In this document: piece after piece, positions 1 through 7,489 of the stretch
Layout of the letters: the number at the start of each line of letters is the position of its first letter
Position numbering within the stretch: position 1 is the stretch's first letter
Origin: Dyella marensis
GTDB taxonomy: Bacteria > Pseudomonadota > Gammaproteobacteria > Xanthomonadales > Rhodanobacteraceae
Assembly: GCF_900112865.1 (NCBI RefSeq)
Contig: NZ_FONH01000004.1
Span: forward strand, 285,790-349,789
Direction of reading: 5' to 3'
DNA length: 64,000 bases
The notes under the pieces: model-generated
Database searches by the model: none
Seen by the model: the letters and a program-made list of their open reading frames with translations, nothing else
What the model was told of the DNA's origin: nothing
Position numbers and translations under genes: made by a program

Positions 1-1
1 C

Positions 2-3000
2 GGCTATGGCGAGGACAGCCGCGACGTTGCCAACATTCCCGTGCGCGGCGCCGCGGTGACGGTCAACGGCCGCGTGCCCGCACCGGGTACGCCGGTGCGC
101 GCGCTCAATACGGATGTGCCGGTCGGCCGCGATGGCAAGTTCGCGATGCAGCAGATCCTGCCGCCGGGCGATCGCCTGGTGGAGGTGAGCGTGGGCGAGC
201 GTACGTATCGCCGCAGCGTGCGCCTGCCGGAGCGCGACTGGTTCTACGTGGGCATGGCGGACATCACCGCCAGCCACGGCAGCGCCTCGGCCAATGCCAC
301 GGTGGTCGATCCGAGCCTGAAGAACGAGGTGAAGAGCAGCGCCATCGACGGACGCCTGGCCTTCTATACCAAGGGCACGTTCGAGAACGGCTGGAAACTG
401 ACCGCCTCGGCCGATACGCGCGAGCAGCCGCTCAACGACCTCTTCAGCAACTTCGCCAGCAAGGATCCGCGCTATCTGCTGCGCCGGATCGATCCGGACC
501 AGTTCTATCCGGTGTACGGCGACGACTCCACCGCGGTGGACGACGCGCCCACCCAGGGCAAGTTCTACGTCAAGGTGGAGAAGGACGACACCCAGCTGAT
601 GTGGGGCAACTTCCTCACCTCGTGGACGGGTTCGGAACTGGTGCAGTATTCGCGCGGCCTGTACGGCGCCAACCTGTTGTGGAAGTCGCAGGGCAGCACC
701 GAACACGGCGAGCGCCGCAGCAGTCTCAATGCGTTCGCCGCCGATCCGGGCACGGTCGCCTCGCGCGAGGAATTCCGCGGCACCGGCGGTTCGCTGTACT
801 ACCTGCAGCGGCAGGACCTCACCACCGGCTCCGAACGGGTGTGGGTGGAAATCCGCGACCGCGATTCGGGCCTGGTATTGCAGCGCAATCTGCTGGTGCC
901 GGGGTCGGACTACGACCTCAACTATCTGCAGGGCCGCATCCTGCTGCGTGCGCCGCTGTCGTCGGTGGCGGACGGCTCGGGCCTGGTGCAGCTCGGCGGC
1001 CTGTCGGGCAATCCGGCCTACCTGGTCGTGACCTACGAATACGTGCCCGGGGTGACCGAGCTGGACACGCTGGCGGCCGGCGCGCGCGGCGAGCACTGGT
1101 TCAACGACCACGTGCGCATCGGCGCGACCAGCTATCACCAGGGCGGCGAAGGCACCGACCAGAGCCTGGGCGGGATCGACGCCACGCTGCGCTACAAGCC
1201 CGGCACCTTCGTGCGCCTGGAAGCGGCGCGCTCGAAGGGCGAGGGCACCGGCACGCTCAGTTCGATCGACGGCGGTTTCAATTTCCAGAACGCCAATGGA
1301 CTGGGCAACCAGCCGGTGACCAAGAGCGACGACAAGGCCTATGCCGGCCGCGTCGACGCCGCGGTCTCGCTGGCCGACTTCTCCAAGGACATGCGCGGCA
1401 CGCTCAGCGCGTACTGGCAGGACCGGCAGGAAGGCTTTTCCGCGCCGGGCCAGATCACCCTGGGCAGCGAAGGCGCGCGCCAGGTCGGCGGCCGCGCTGA
1501 CGTGCCGCTGGGCAAGGCCACCGATCTGAGCCTGAAGGTGGACCGCACCGACGCGATCAGCCAGGACCGCAAGTCCGCCGAGGCGGCGCTGCGCCACCAG
1601 TTCGATCCGCACTGGGCCGGCAGCGTGGGCGTGCGCGCGGAAGATCGCGGCACGGCCAACACCGCGCTGGTGCAAAGTCCGATCCTGGCCGAGCACGGCC
1701 AGCGCACCGACGCCATCGCACGCATGGATTACCAGTCGCTGGCCAGCGATCCGGCCAAGCCGGGCACGCTGCCGGATGTGCTGGATTCGTGGAACGCCTA
1801 TGGCTTCGTGCAGCAGACCCTGGCCCGCACTGGCACGCGCAGCGACAACGACCGCGCGGGTGTCGGCGGCGGTTGGCAGGTCACCGAGCGCATCCACGCC
1901 AATGCGGAAGTGTCGGGCGGCGACGGCGGCCTCGGCGGCAAGCTCGGCGGTGACTACCGCATCAGCGACCGCAGCAATGTCTATGCGCAGTACCTGATGG
2001 AAACCGACCGGCCGGATCTCGCTTACCGCGGCCGTTTCGGCACCCTGGTCGGCGGTGCGAAGACGCGCCTCAACGATCGCGTCAGCGTGTACGAGGAAAG
2101 CCGCGAGACCACCGGCAGCGGCCAGGACAGCCTCATCCACGCGTTCGGCCTGGACCTGACCGTCAACGACCGCTGGAGCACCGGCTTCAAGCTGGAAGAG
2201 GGCACCATCAGCGATCCGCTCGCCGGCGACCTGCGCCGGCAGGCGGCCAGCGTGTCGCTGGCCTACAAGGGCCTGGCGACCAAGTGGGCGTCGAGCCTGG
2301 AGTATCGCTACGAGGACAGCAATCTGTCCGGCCGGCGCACGTCATGGTTGACGCGCAACAGCCTGGGCAGCCAGCTATCGCCGGCGTGGCGCCTGCTGGG
2401 CAAGCTCGACGTGGCGCGCAGCGGCGCGAGCAACGGCGCGTTCTTCGATGGCAACTACACCGAGGGCGTGGTCGGCGCGGCCTATCGTCCGGTGGACAAC
2501 GACCGCTGGAACACCCTGGTCAAGTACACCTACATGTACGACCTGCCGTCGCCGGGCCAGCTGTCGCCGTCCAGCGGCATCGGCCCGGTCAGCACCGATC
2601 CGACCAGCAATGTGTACGCGAGCACGGTGGCCGACTACAGCCAGAAGAGCCAGGTACTCTCGGTGGACACCATCTACGACGTCACGCCGTGGTTGTCGGT
2701 CGGCGCGAAGTACGGCTACCGCTGGGGCAGCCTGAAGCCCACGCGCACGGCCGGCGACTGGCTGGACAGCACCGCCACGCTGTGGGTGATCCGCGGCGAG
2801 TGGCACTTCGTACGCAACTGGAGCGGCCTGGTCGAGTGGCGCCGCCTGCGCGCGCGCGAGGCGGGCGATGCGAAGCAAGGCGTGCTGGTCGGTGTCTACC
2901 GCTACGTCACCAAGCACCTGAAGGTGGGCGTCGGCTATAACTTCACGCGCTTCTCCGACGACCTCACCAACCTCAACTACAACAACAAGGGCGTGTTCCT

Positions 3001-3022
3001 CAACGTGTTGTCGACGTTCTGA
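2..3022 (+). CDS. Large outer-membrane beta-barrel protein, 5'-truncated by the window edge
   Basis: The reading frame is open from base 2, so this is the C-terminal part (about 1,006 residues) of a longer protein; the GTG at 41 is only the first start codon inside the window. The first 70 residues look like a small Ig/carboxypeptidase-regulatory-like beta domain. The rest alternates short hydrophobic, aromatic-rich strands with polar loops (many RW, YR, EYRY and GxY motifs) and ends in Phe, as expected for a BAM-assembled barrel. No TonB box or plug can be seen because the N-terminus is missing. It may be a receptor-like or surface-export barrel. The family was not firmly recognised, so the substrate is unknown. 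Confidence 0.7.
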   Translation, partial: GYGEDSRDVANIPVRGAAVTVNGRVPAPGTPVRALNTDVPVGRDGKFAMQQILPPGDRLVEVSVGERTYRRSVRLPERDWFYVGMADITASHGSASANATVVDPSLKNEVKSSAIDGRLAFYTKGTFENGWKLTASADTREQPLNDLFSNFASKDPRYLLRRIDPDQFYPVYGDDSTAVDDAPTQGKFYVKVEKDDTQLMWGNFLTSWTGSELVQYSRGLYGANLLWKSQGSTEHGERRSSLNAFAADPGTVASREEFRGTGGSLYYLQRQDLTTGSERVWVEIRDRDSGLVLQRNLLVPGSDYDLNYLQGRILLRAPLSSVADGSGLVQLGGLSGNPAYLVVTYEYVPGVTELDTLAAGARGEHWFNDHVRIGATSYHQGGEGTDQSLGGIDATLRYKPGTFVRLEAARSKGEGTGTLSSIDGGFNFQNANGLGNQPVTKSDDKAYAGRVDAAVSLADFSKDMRGTLSAYWQDRQEGFSAPGQITLGSEGARQVGGRADVPLGKATDLSLKVDRTDAISQDRKSAEAALRHQFDPHWAGSVGVRAEDRGTANTALVQSPILAEHGQRTDAIARMDYQSLASDPAKPGTLPDVLDSWNAYGFVQQTLARTGTRSDNDRAGVGGGWQVTERIHANAEVSGGDGGLGGKLGGDYRISDRSNVYAQYLMETDRPDLAYRGRFGTLVGGAKTRLNDRVSVYEESRETTGSGQDSLIHAFGLDLTVNDRWSTGFKLEEGTISDPLAGDLRRQAASVSLAYKGLATKWASSLEYRYEDSNLSGRRTSWLTRNSLGSQLSPAWRLLGKLDVARSGASNGAFFDGNYTEGVVGAAYRPVDNDRWNTLVKYTYMYDLPSPGQLSPSSGIGPVSTDPTSNVYASTVADYSQKSQVLSVDTIYDVTPWLSVGAKYGYRWGSLKPTRTAGDWLDSTATLWVIRGEWHFVRNWSGLVEWRRLRAREAGDAKQGVLVGVYRYVTKHLKVGVGYNFTRFSDDLTNLNYNNKGVFLNVLSTF

Positions 3023-3027
3023 GCCGT

Positions 3028-3173
3028 GGCGAAGGGCGAGCCGTGAGGGCGCATGGCGGATGCGGGAAAACAGGGGGTACGGGCCGGGGGGCGATGGTCC
3101 GGCTGTAACCCGGTGAATCCGGTCGTGGCCGGATTCTCCGCCATGCGCCCTCACGGCTTGCTTGTCCTTCGCC
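3028..3173. repeat. Long imperfect inverted repeat downstream of the barrel gene
   Basis: A 22-base perfect arm at 3039-3060 is the exact reverse complement of 3137-3158. A second 8-base pair (3028-3035 with 3166-3173) continues the stem after a small internal bulge. The enclosed 76 bases carry no ORF that looks real. It starts 6 bases after the barrel gene stop, so it could form a long terminator-like or mRNA-stabilising hairpin, but there is no T tract. A small non-autonomous element is the alternative. Confidence 0.6.
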
Positions 3174-3193
3174 CGGGGTCATGCCGTTGTCAC

Positions 3194-3369
3194 TTTTCCA
3201 CAGCGCTTGTGGATGCCAACGGCACAAGTCTGTGGACAAGTCAGGTTGTGCCGTTGGCGGACAAGCACTTGGCACGTGCTGACGGGTTTTTCGACACCGC
3301 TTGTGGCATGTGTGCGGTGCAGGTTTTCCACAGCTGCTGTGGATGTGCTCCGGATAAGCTTGTGGATAA
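3194..3369. promoter_or_regulatory. Cluster of DnaA-box-like 9-mers
   Basis: Perfect matches to TTWTNCACA lie at 3194-3202 (TTTTCCACA, +), 3324-3332 (same, +) and 3361-3369 (TTATCCACA on the minus strand). Near matches on the minus strand lie at 3209-3217, 3231-3239 (TTGTCCACA) and 3339-3347. The two TTTTCCACA boxes each face a weaker inverted box a few bases downstream, giving a repeated paired arrangement. No replication gene (dnaA, dnaN, rpmH, parAB, gidA) is in the window, so this is more likely a DnaA-binding regulatory or titration site than oriC. Binding is inferred, not shown. Confidence 0.45.
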
Positions 3370-3450
3370 GCGTGGTCGAGGCTTTTGTCGACAACGACTT
3401 GTCACGCCTTGCCGAGGTTTTGTTCAAGGGTTGCCTCGCCCCCCAAGGCC

Positions 3451-3659
3451 GTCATTCCGGCGCAGGCCGGAATCCAGTGACGTCATGGCCCGATTGTCGC
3501 GATATCGCGTACAGCGCTTGGCACCTGCGATGACGCGACAACCGGACGTTGTCGCTACTGGATGACTCGCTTCGCTCGCCCCTCCGGGGCCGCCCTCCGG
3601 GCGTTCTTCGCGCTACGCGCTCGTCCAGCCTGCGCCGGAATGACGAGCTTGTCTGGATC
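3451..3659. repeat. Inverted pair of a short extragenic repeat (family C)
   Basis: The unit beginning GTCATTCCGGCGCAGGC at 3451-3467 recurs as its exact reverse complement at 3628-3644, each followed by a GGATCC/GAATCCAG-like tail. Related units occur at 63588-63613 and 63622-63650. The spacer is GC-rich and contains smaller dyads but no convincing gene. Together with the inverted repeat and the DnaA-like boxes this accounts for the whole 3023-3661 gap. Confidence 0.6.
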
Positions 3660-3661
3660 CG

Positions 3662-4051
3662 TCAAAGCTCCTTGGTCAGGAACTGCGCCCTGCCATGCCC
3701 GAACGACCAGTCCGCATCGCCGTTCTCCACCAGCGACACGATCAGGTCGTCAGGCGATAGCCCGCAGCGGTCGTGCAGCCGTTCGGCGAGCAAGCGATAG
3801 AACGTCTGCTTCTGCGCCTCGGTGCGCCGGCGCGAGACGACGGTAAGGACCACCGCCTGCTCCGAGCGCCGAAAGCCCAGGCCCGTATCTTCCAGCACCA
3901 TCTCGGCCGGACGGTGCTGGGTGACGGATTGATAGCGGTCGGTGGCCGGGACCTCGAACGCTTCGACCATCGCTTCGTGCGTAGCGTCCATGAGGGCCCG
4001 CAGTTCCTGGTCGTTGCGGCCGGCGATGACATCGAACTTGATGAGTGGCAT
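3662..4051 (-). CDS. Tautomerase family protein
   Basis: 129 residues. The sequence begins Met-Pro-Leu-Ile, so removal of Met would leave the N-terminal Pro that serves as general base in 4-oxalocrotonate tautomerase/MIF-type enzymes. The length fits the longer tautomerase subgroup with two beta-alpha-beta units, the second around residues 63-125. The start is fixed by the need for Pro next to Met. The substrate is unknown; it sits 38 bases downstream of the catalase-like gene on the same strand and may be co-transcribed with it. Confidence 0.75.
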   Translation of the reverse strand: MPLIKFDVIAGRNDQELRALMDATHEAMVEAFEVPATDRYQSVTQHRPAEMVLEDTGLGFRRSEQAVVLTVVSRRRTEAQKQTFYRLLAERLHDRCGLSPDDLIVSLVENGDADWSFGHGRAQFLTKEL

Positions 4052-4089
4052 GGGGAACTCCTGCAGCGTGGGTTGGGGCGTGGCGATCG

Positions 4090-5094
4090 TTACTGCCGGC
4101 GTCCGAAGGACACCGGATAGGCCGCCGAGCGCGCATCGATCATCGGGTCCGCAGGCTCGATGCCGGCAGGCAATGCGTTAGGCAGGAACAGCAGCTGCTT
4201 CTGGGCGGCATCGTTGTCCGCCACCAGCCTGGTCACGCTGAGCGTGCCCAGTTCGACGATACGCCGGGTCTTCGGCCAGGTGATCGACGGATCGTCCAGC
4301 TTGTCGCTCGCGTCGGCGACCTGCAGCACCAGCTTGAACTTGACCGGGCCATGCTTGATCCGTTCGCCGATCTCGGTGCCCAGATAGGCCGGCGCCTGCT
4401 TGGCGGTGGCGGCATCGCTCAGGTAGTGCTCGCCGGCGACGGGCAGGAACTGATAGCGGCCGTAGGTGACCGCATTCGCCGCGTTGGTGAACTTGAAGGT
4501 GTTGACGCCGAAGAACGGCAGCGTGCCGTAGCTGACCGGCGCCGGCTTGGGCGCGGTGAGGAAGGCCTTCGCGGCCGGGTGATTCGCCAGATAGCCATCG
4601 AGCGGCGTCGGCTTCGGCGCGGTCGGGCCGCTCTGGCTCAGCGCGATCAGCAGGTCGCGGAAGTCGTCCGCGGTAGCCGACGGAAACCCGTTGAACGAAT
4701 GCGCCACGATGTCGCTGGCGGCGCCTCCCGCCAGGTGGAACTTGACCGCCAGGCCGCGCGGGCTGGCCATGCCGTCGTTATCGGGAATGGTGGGGATGCC
4801 GGCGAAGTCGGAGAAGCGCACCGTCACCGGCACGCTGTCGTGCTGCAGGTGCGGCGCCTTGCTGATCGAGCTGGCCGTGGCGCTGGGCGTGAACGTGCCT
4901 TCCAGCACGATGCCCTTCGCATGCACGGCGCGAGCGCCCGGATGCTTGCCGAAGACGCCGTTCAGCGCATCGACCAGCTGGGTGGGCGTGGATTTCTGTA
5001 CCGGCGTGGCCGGGGTGGCGGACTGGGCGAACGTCGCGCCGGCAAAGGCCAGGGCGATGGCGAACGCGGTCAGGGAAGGAAACGGCTTGCGCAT
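4090..5094 (-). CDS. Secreted catalase-family peroxidase (SrpA-like)
   Basis: 334 residues with a Sec signal peptide (about 1-23, ending ATFAQ), so the product should be periplasmic. Catalase-fold signatures: distal histidine in RAVHAKG (H58), RFSDFAGIP (about 93-101), PRGLAVKF (112-119) and NGFP (135-138), which supplies the usual active-site Asn. It is shorter than a true catalase, typical of heme peroxidases annotated as catalase-family peroxidase. The start has a good AAAGAGGAG ribosome site 8 bases upstream; the longer upstream frame crosses the regulatory region and is not used. It is divergent from a Cys-rich regulator, suggesting redox-responsive control. Confidence 0.85.
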   Translation of the reverse strand: MRKPFPSLTAFAIALAFAGATFAQSATPATPVQKSTPTQLVDALNGVFGKHPGARAVHAKGIVLEGTFTPSATASSISKAPHLQHDSVPVTVRFSDFAGIPTIPDNDGMASPRGLAVKFHLAGGAASDIVAHSFNGFPSATADDFRDLLIALSQSGPTAPKPTPLDGYLANHPAAKAFLTAPKPAPVSYGTLPFFGVNTFKFTNAANAVTYGRYQFLPVAGEHYLSDAATAKQAPAYLGTEIGERIKHGPVKFKLVLQVADASDKLDDPSITWPKTRRIVELGTLSVTRLVADNDAAQKQLLFLPNALPAGIEPADPMIDARSAAYPVSFGRRQ

Positions 5095-5236
5095 GGCGGA
5101 CTCCTCTTTGAGTGGTGGCGCCCGCGCACTTTGGCCTATTCCGCCAATAATGACAATATGTCTTGTTATAATTGATACTTTGGGCATAATGGCCTCTCCG
5201 GCTATAGTCCCAGGGTCTCGCGTGTGGCTATGACTA
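5095..5236. promoter_or_regulatory. Divergent regulatory region, peroxidase / Fe-S-type regulator
   Basis: This is an AT-rich pocket in otherwise GC-rich DNA. It holds a TATAAT hexamer at 5167-5172 and a CATAAT at 5185-5190 on the plus strand, and an imperfect dyad around 5151-5161 (GACA-N3-TGTC) flanked by similar ATAATGACAA and TTGTTATAAT half-sites. The dyad is a plausible operator for the adjacent regulator; the assignment is by position only. Confidence 0.4.
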
Positions 5237-5857
5237 GTGAGTACCAAGACCGACATTCTCGACCTGCTCCAGCGTGAAGCACTGACCGTCACCCAGCTCG
5301 GGGAGCGCCTCGGCGTCACCCGCAACGCCATCAACGTGCAGCTGAAGCAGCTGGAAGCCGGTGGCCTGGTGCGCCGGCAGAAAAACCTGGAGCGGGGCGG
5401 TGTCGGCAAGCCGGCCGCGGTCTTCGAAGCGGCGCCCGGTGCCGAAGACGTCGGTTCCGCCGCGTATCCGGTTTTCCTCAAGGCGCTGTTGACCACCGTC
5501 GGCGATACCTGCGGCAAGGAAGCGCTGGGTGACATCCTGGAACAGACCGGCCGCCAGCTCGCGCGCGCCGCGGGACTGTCGACGCCCACCGATTTCGAAA
5601 GCGGACTGCGCGCCGCCATGGCGGCGGCGGATGCGCTGGGCGCCAGCACCGAAGCCATCGAGCAGGCCGACGGCATCATGGTGCGCAATTACAGCTGTCC
5701 GATCGGCAGCGCAGTGCGCCAGGAACCCTGCGGCTGCCGGGCGCTCGCAGCCTTCTTCTCCGAAGCGACCGGAAAGCCGGTCGAAGAGCGCTGCCTGCGC
5801 GAAGGCAAGCTCATTTGCCAGTACCTGATCCAGATGAAGGCGCGCAAGCGGCGCTAG
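5237..5857 (+). CDS. Winged-helix transcriptional regulator with C-terminal Cys cluster (SufR-like)
   Basis: 206 residues. An N-terminal helix-turn-helix of ArsR/MarR/DeoR type spans about 5-60 (TVTQLGERLGVTRNAINVQL). The C-terminal part carries C154, C165, C167, C186 and C194, a spacing suited to an Fe-S cluster or metal site as in SufR-type repressors. Translation starts at GTG because no ATG lies in frame before the HTH. It is divergent from the catalase-like peroxidase, so it probably senses peroxide, NO or Fe-S status and controls that gene and itself. The ligand is an inference from the cysteines. Confidence 0.75.
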   Translation: MSTKTDILDLLQREALTVTQLGERLGVTRNAINVQLKQLEAGGLVRRQKNLERGGVGKPAAVFEAAPGAEDVGSAAYPVFLKALLTTVGDTCGKEALGDILEQTGRQLARAAGLSTPTDFESGLRAAMAAADALGASTEAIEQADGIMVRNYSCPIGSAVRQEPCGCRALAAFFSEATGKPVEERCLREGKLICQYLIQMKARKRR

Positions 5858-6469
5858 CCGATTAATCGCGGCATATTGGCTCGATTATCGTTGCTCGATT
5901 ATCGGCGGCAGCGGCGCAGGTCGCGTGAGTCATCGGTGATTGCGGGGGCTGGATGCCGTAGCGAATATCCGCGATGCAGGTGACCCGAAGTGCAGGGCTG
6001 CCGATGCAGCCTGCAATCCCAAGTTGCGGTACGCAAGCGCCGGCATGACGAGCAAAACGCATTAGGTATCTGCATGCGTATTCATGCGTGCGCATCGCCG
6101 TCGAATCCGTGACGGGCAGGTGAAAATCTTTTCTACCCGGATCAACTCATTGAATTAACCAAGAGTTTTAATCGGACCGCTAAATGCTGCGACGCGGAAA
6201 ATGCCCCTCGCCGGCATTTGCTCGCCTTCGCCAGGCTGTCGTCGTACGAAACGCTTCAAGCGCTGATTTTCAGCGGTTTTTCCGTGCCGATTTAGAACGT
6301 CCAAATGCCGGGCGGACGGCCTTGCGTTGCAACTTGCAATTGCCCCTATGCGAGTCGATCTTGCGAACGCTCGTATGAAACCAAGCGTTCAAATGGAGAC
6401 TTGAATCCGTCGTTCCACTTGCCGAGGGGCAAGGCGGTCCGACCGGAACATCAGCGGGGAAGGTCATCG
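5858..6469. other. 612-bp intergenic region upstream of the TetR gene
   Basis: No convincing gene; the short minus-strand frame at 5862-6095 lacks family signals. Structure seen: a direct repeat of GCTCGATTATCG (5879-5890 and 5893-5904), an 11-base palindrome CGCTT-C-AAGCG (6252-6262), an adjacent hairpin (6261-6275), and inverted 7-base half-sites GAACGCT/AGCGTTC separated by 12 bases (6365-6390). Base composition is more AT-rich than the flanks around 6120-6190. It is probably a long promoter/operator region for the TetR gene. Confidence 0.45.
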
Positions 6470-7396
6470 ATGTCGAATCAGCTCAACGATGAGCAGGGCA
6501 CCAAGTTCCGACTGCTGCATGCGGCCCAGGCGCTGTATGTCGAGCACGGCTACGAGGCGATGTCGCTGCGCATGATTGCCGGACTCGCGCAGGCGAACCC
6601 GGCTCTGGTGAGCTATTACTTCGGCAACAAGGAAGCCCTGATGCGCGAATTGATAACCGCGCAGCTGGATCGGCTCAATCGGGAACGACTGCTTCTACTG
6701 GCTGCATGCGAACGCCATGGCGGCGAGGCTGCAATCAGCGCGGCCGCCATCCTGGGAGCGTTGATCATTCCCGTCCTGCGCATGCGGCATGACGGTGCCG
6801 AAGAACATGCCCGGATACGGCTGCTGCTGCGCGCCTATGGCGAATCGTCGCCGGTTATCCGCGGCTATCTGAAAGCAAGTCATCGGGCGATTGCCCCGCG
6901 CTTCTTCAAGGCTTTCACCCGCGCCTTGCCGGCGCTGCCGCGACGCGAACTGGGCGTGCGCGTACGGCTTGGCCTGAACGCGTTGGCGGGCGTGATGGCC
7001 GGCGCGAATCTCAGCGAACTGGCCTGCGCGATCTGCATGGGCGAACCGGTGAGCGACGCGCTGGTGGCGACGCGATTGCTGGTGTTCGTGTCGCCGATCC
7101 TGACCACGCCGCTGCACGACCGGCAGCGCGATCGCGAAGTGGAACAGGTGGTGCAGCAGGTACTTGCCGTCGCCGAGGCGGCCGACCCGGACACAGGGAC
7201 GGGATCGCTGCCGGCGGACGGGAGCAAGTTGCCGCGCGCGGGCAAGACGCCGATCGATCGCGCGCTGTTCGACACGGTCGCCGAAGCGAGGCCGCCGGCG
7301 AGATCGCGCGAGCTGGAGGCCGTCACGGCTTCTGCTTTCGACGAAGTCGCCCTGGCAGCGGCGCCGTCGGCAGTGCGCGCCGGATGGCTTGTGTAG
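6470..7396 (+). CDS. TetR/AcrR family regulator (first of two paralogues)
   Basis: 308 residues. The N-terminal TetR HTH spans about 10-60, with the conserved SLRMIAGLAQANPALVSYYF recognition region. The start is the ATG preceded by GGGGAAGG; an upstream in-frame start at 6305 would add 55 residues unlike the family. The C-terminal 80 residues form a long Ala/Arg-rich extension beyond the usual ligand domain. It closely resembles the TetR at 12769-13572, including the shared helix with LDRLNRERLLLL and the motif MGEPVSDALV, so the two arose by duplication. It directly precedes the TonB-dependent receptor and is its likely regulator. Confidence 0.85.
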   Translation: MSNQLNDEQGTKFRLLHAAQALYVEHGYEAMSLRMIAGLAQANPALVSYYFGNKEALMRELITAQLDRLNRERLLLLAACERHGGEAAISAAAILGALIIPVLRMRHDGAEEHARIRLLLRAYGESSPVIRGYLKASHRAIAPRFFKAFTRALPALPRRELGVRVRLGLNALAGVMAGANLSELACAICMGEPVSDALVATRLLVFVSPILTTPLHDRQRDREVEQVVQQVLAVAEAADPDTGTGSLPADGSKLPRAGKTPIDRALFDTVAEARPPARSRELEAVTASAFDEVALAAAPSAVRAGWLV

Positions 7397-7489
7397 CAGT
7401 GGCGGCGGGGCCTTGGGGAAGGCTTCGCGCGCAGGTATCGGGACGGTACGGATGTCGCGCCAAGCGACGCTTCATTGGGGAGGGGACTA

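Noticed and set aside
3194..3369. Interpretation as the chromosomal origin oriC
   Set aside because: No dnaA, dnaN, rpmH, gidA or parAB near and no AT-rich unwinding region; a regulatory or titration cluster is more likely.
3053..3565. Several short ORFs in the DnaA-box region
   Set aside because: They overlap inverted repeats and boxes, have no protein motif, and lack ribosome sites.
4045..5175. Plus-strand frame of 376 codons across the catalase-like gene
   Set aside because: Arg/Gly-rich antisense frame with no family match; the minus-strand gene has a signal peptide and catalase motifs.
5862..6095. 77-codon minus-strand frame after the Fe-S-type regulator
   Set aside because: Weak composition, no motif and no ribosome site; it lies in a region with palindromes and direct repeats.
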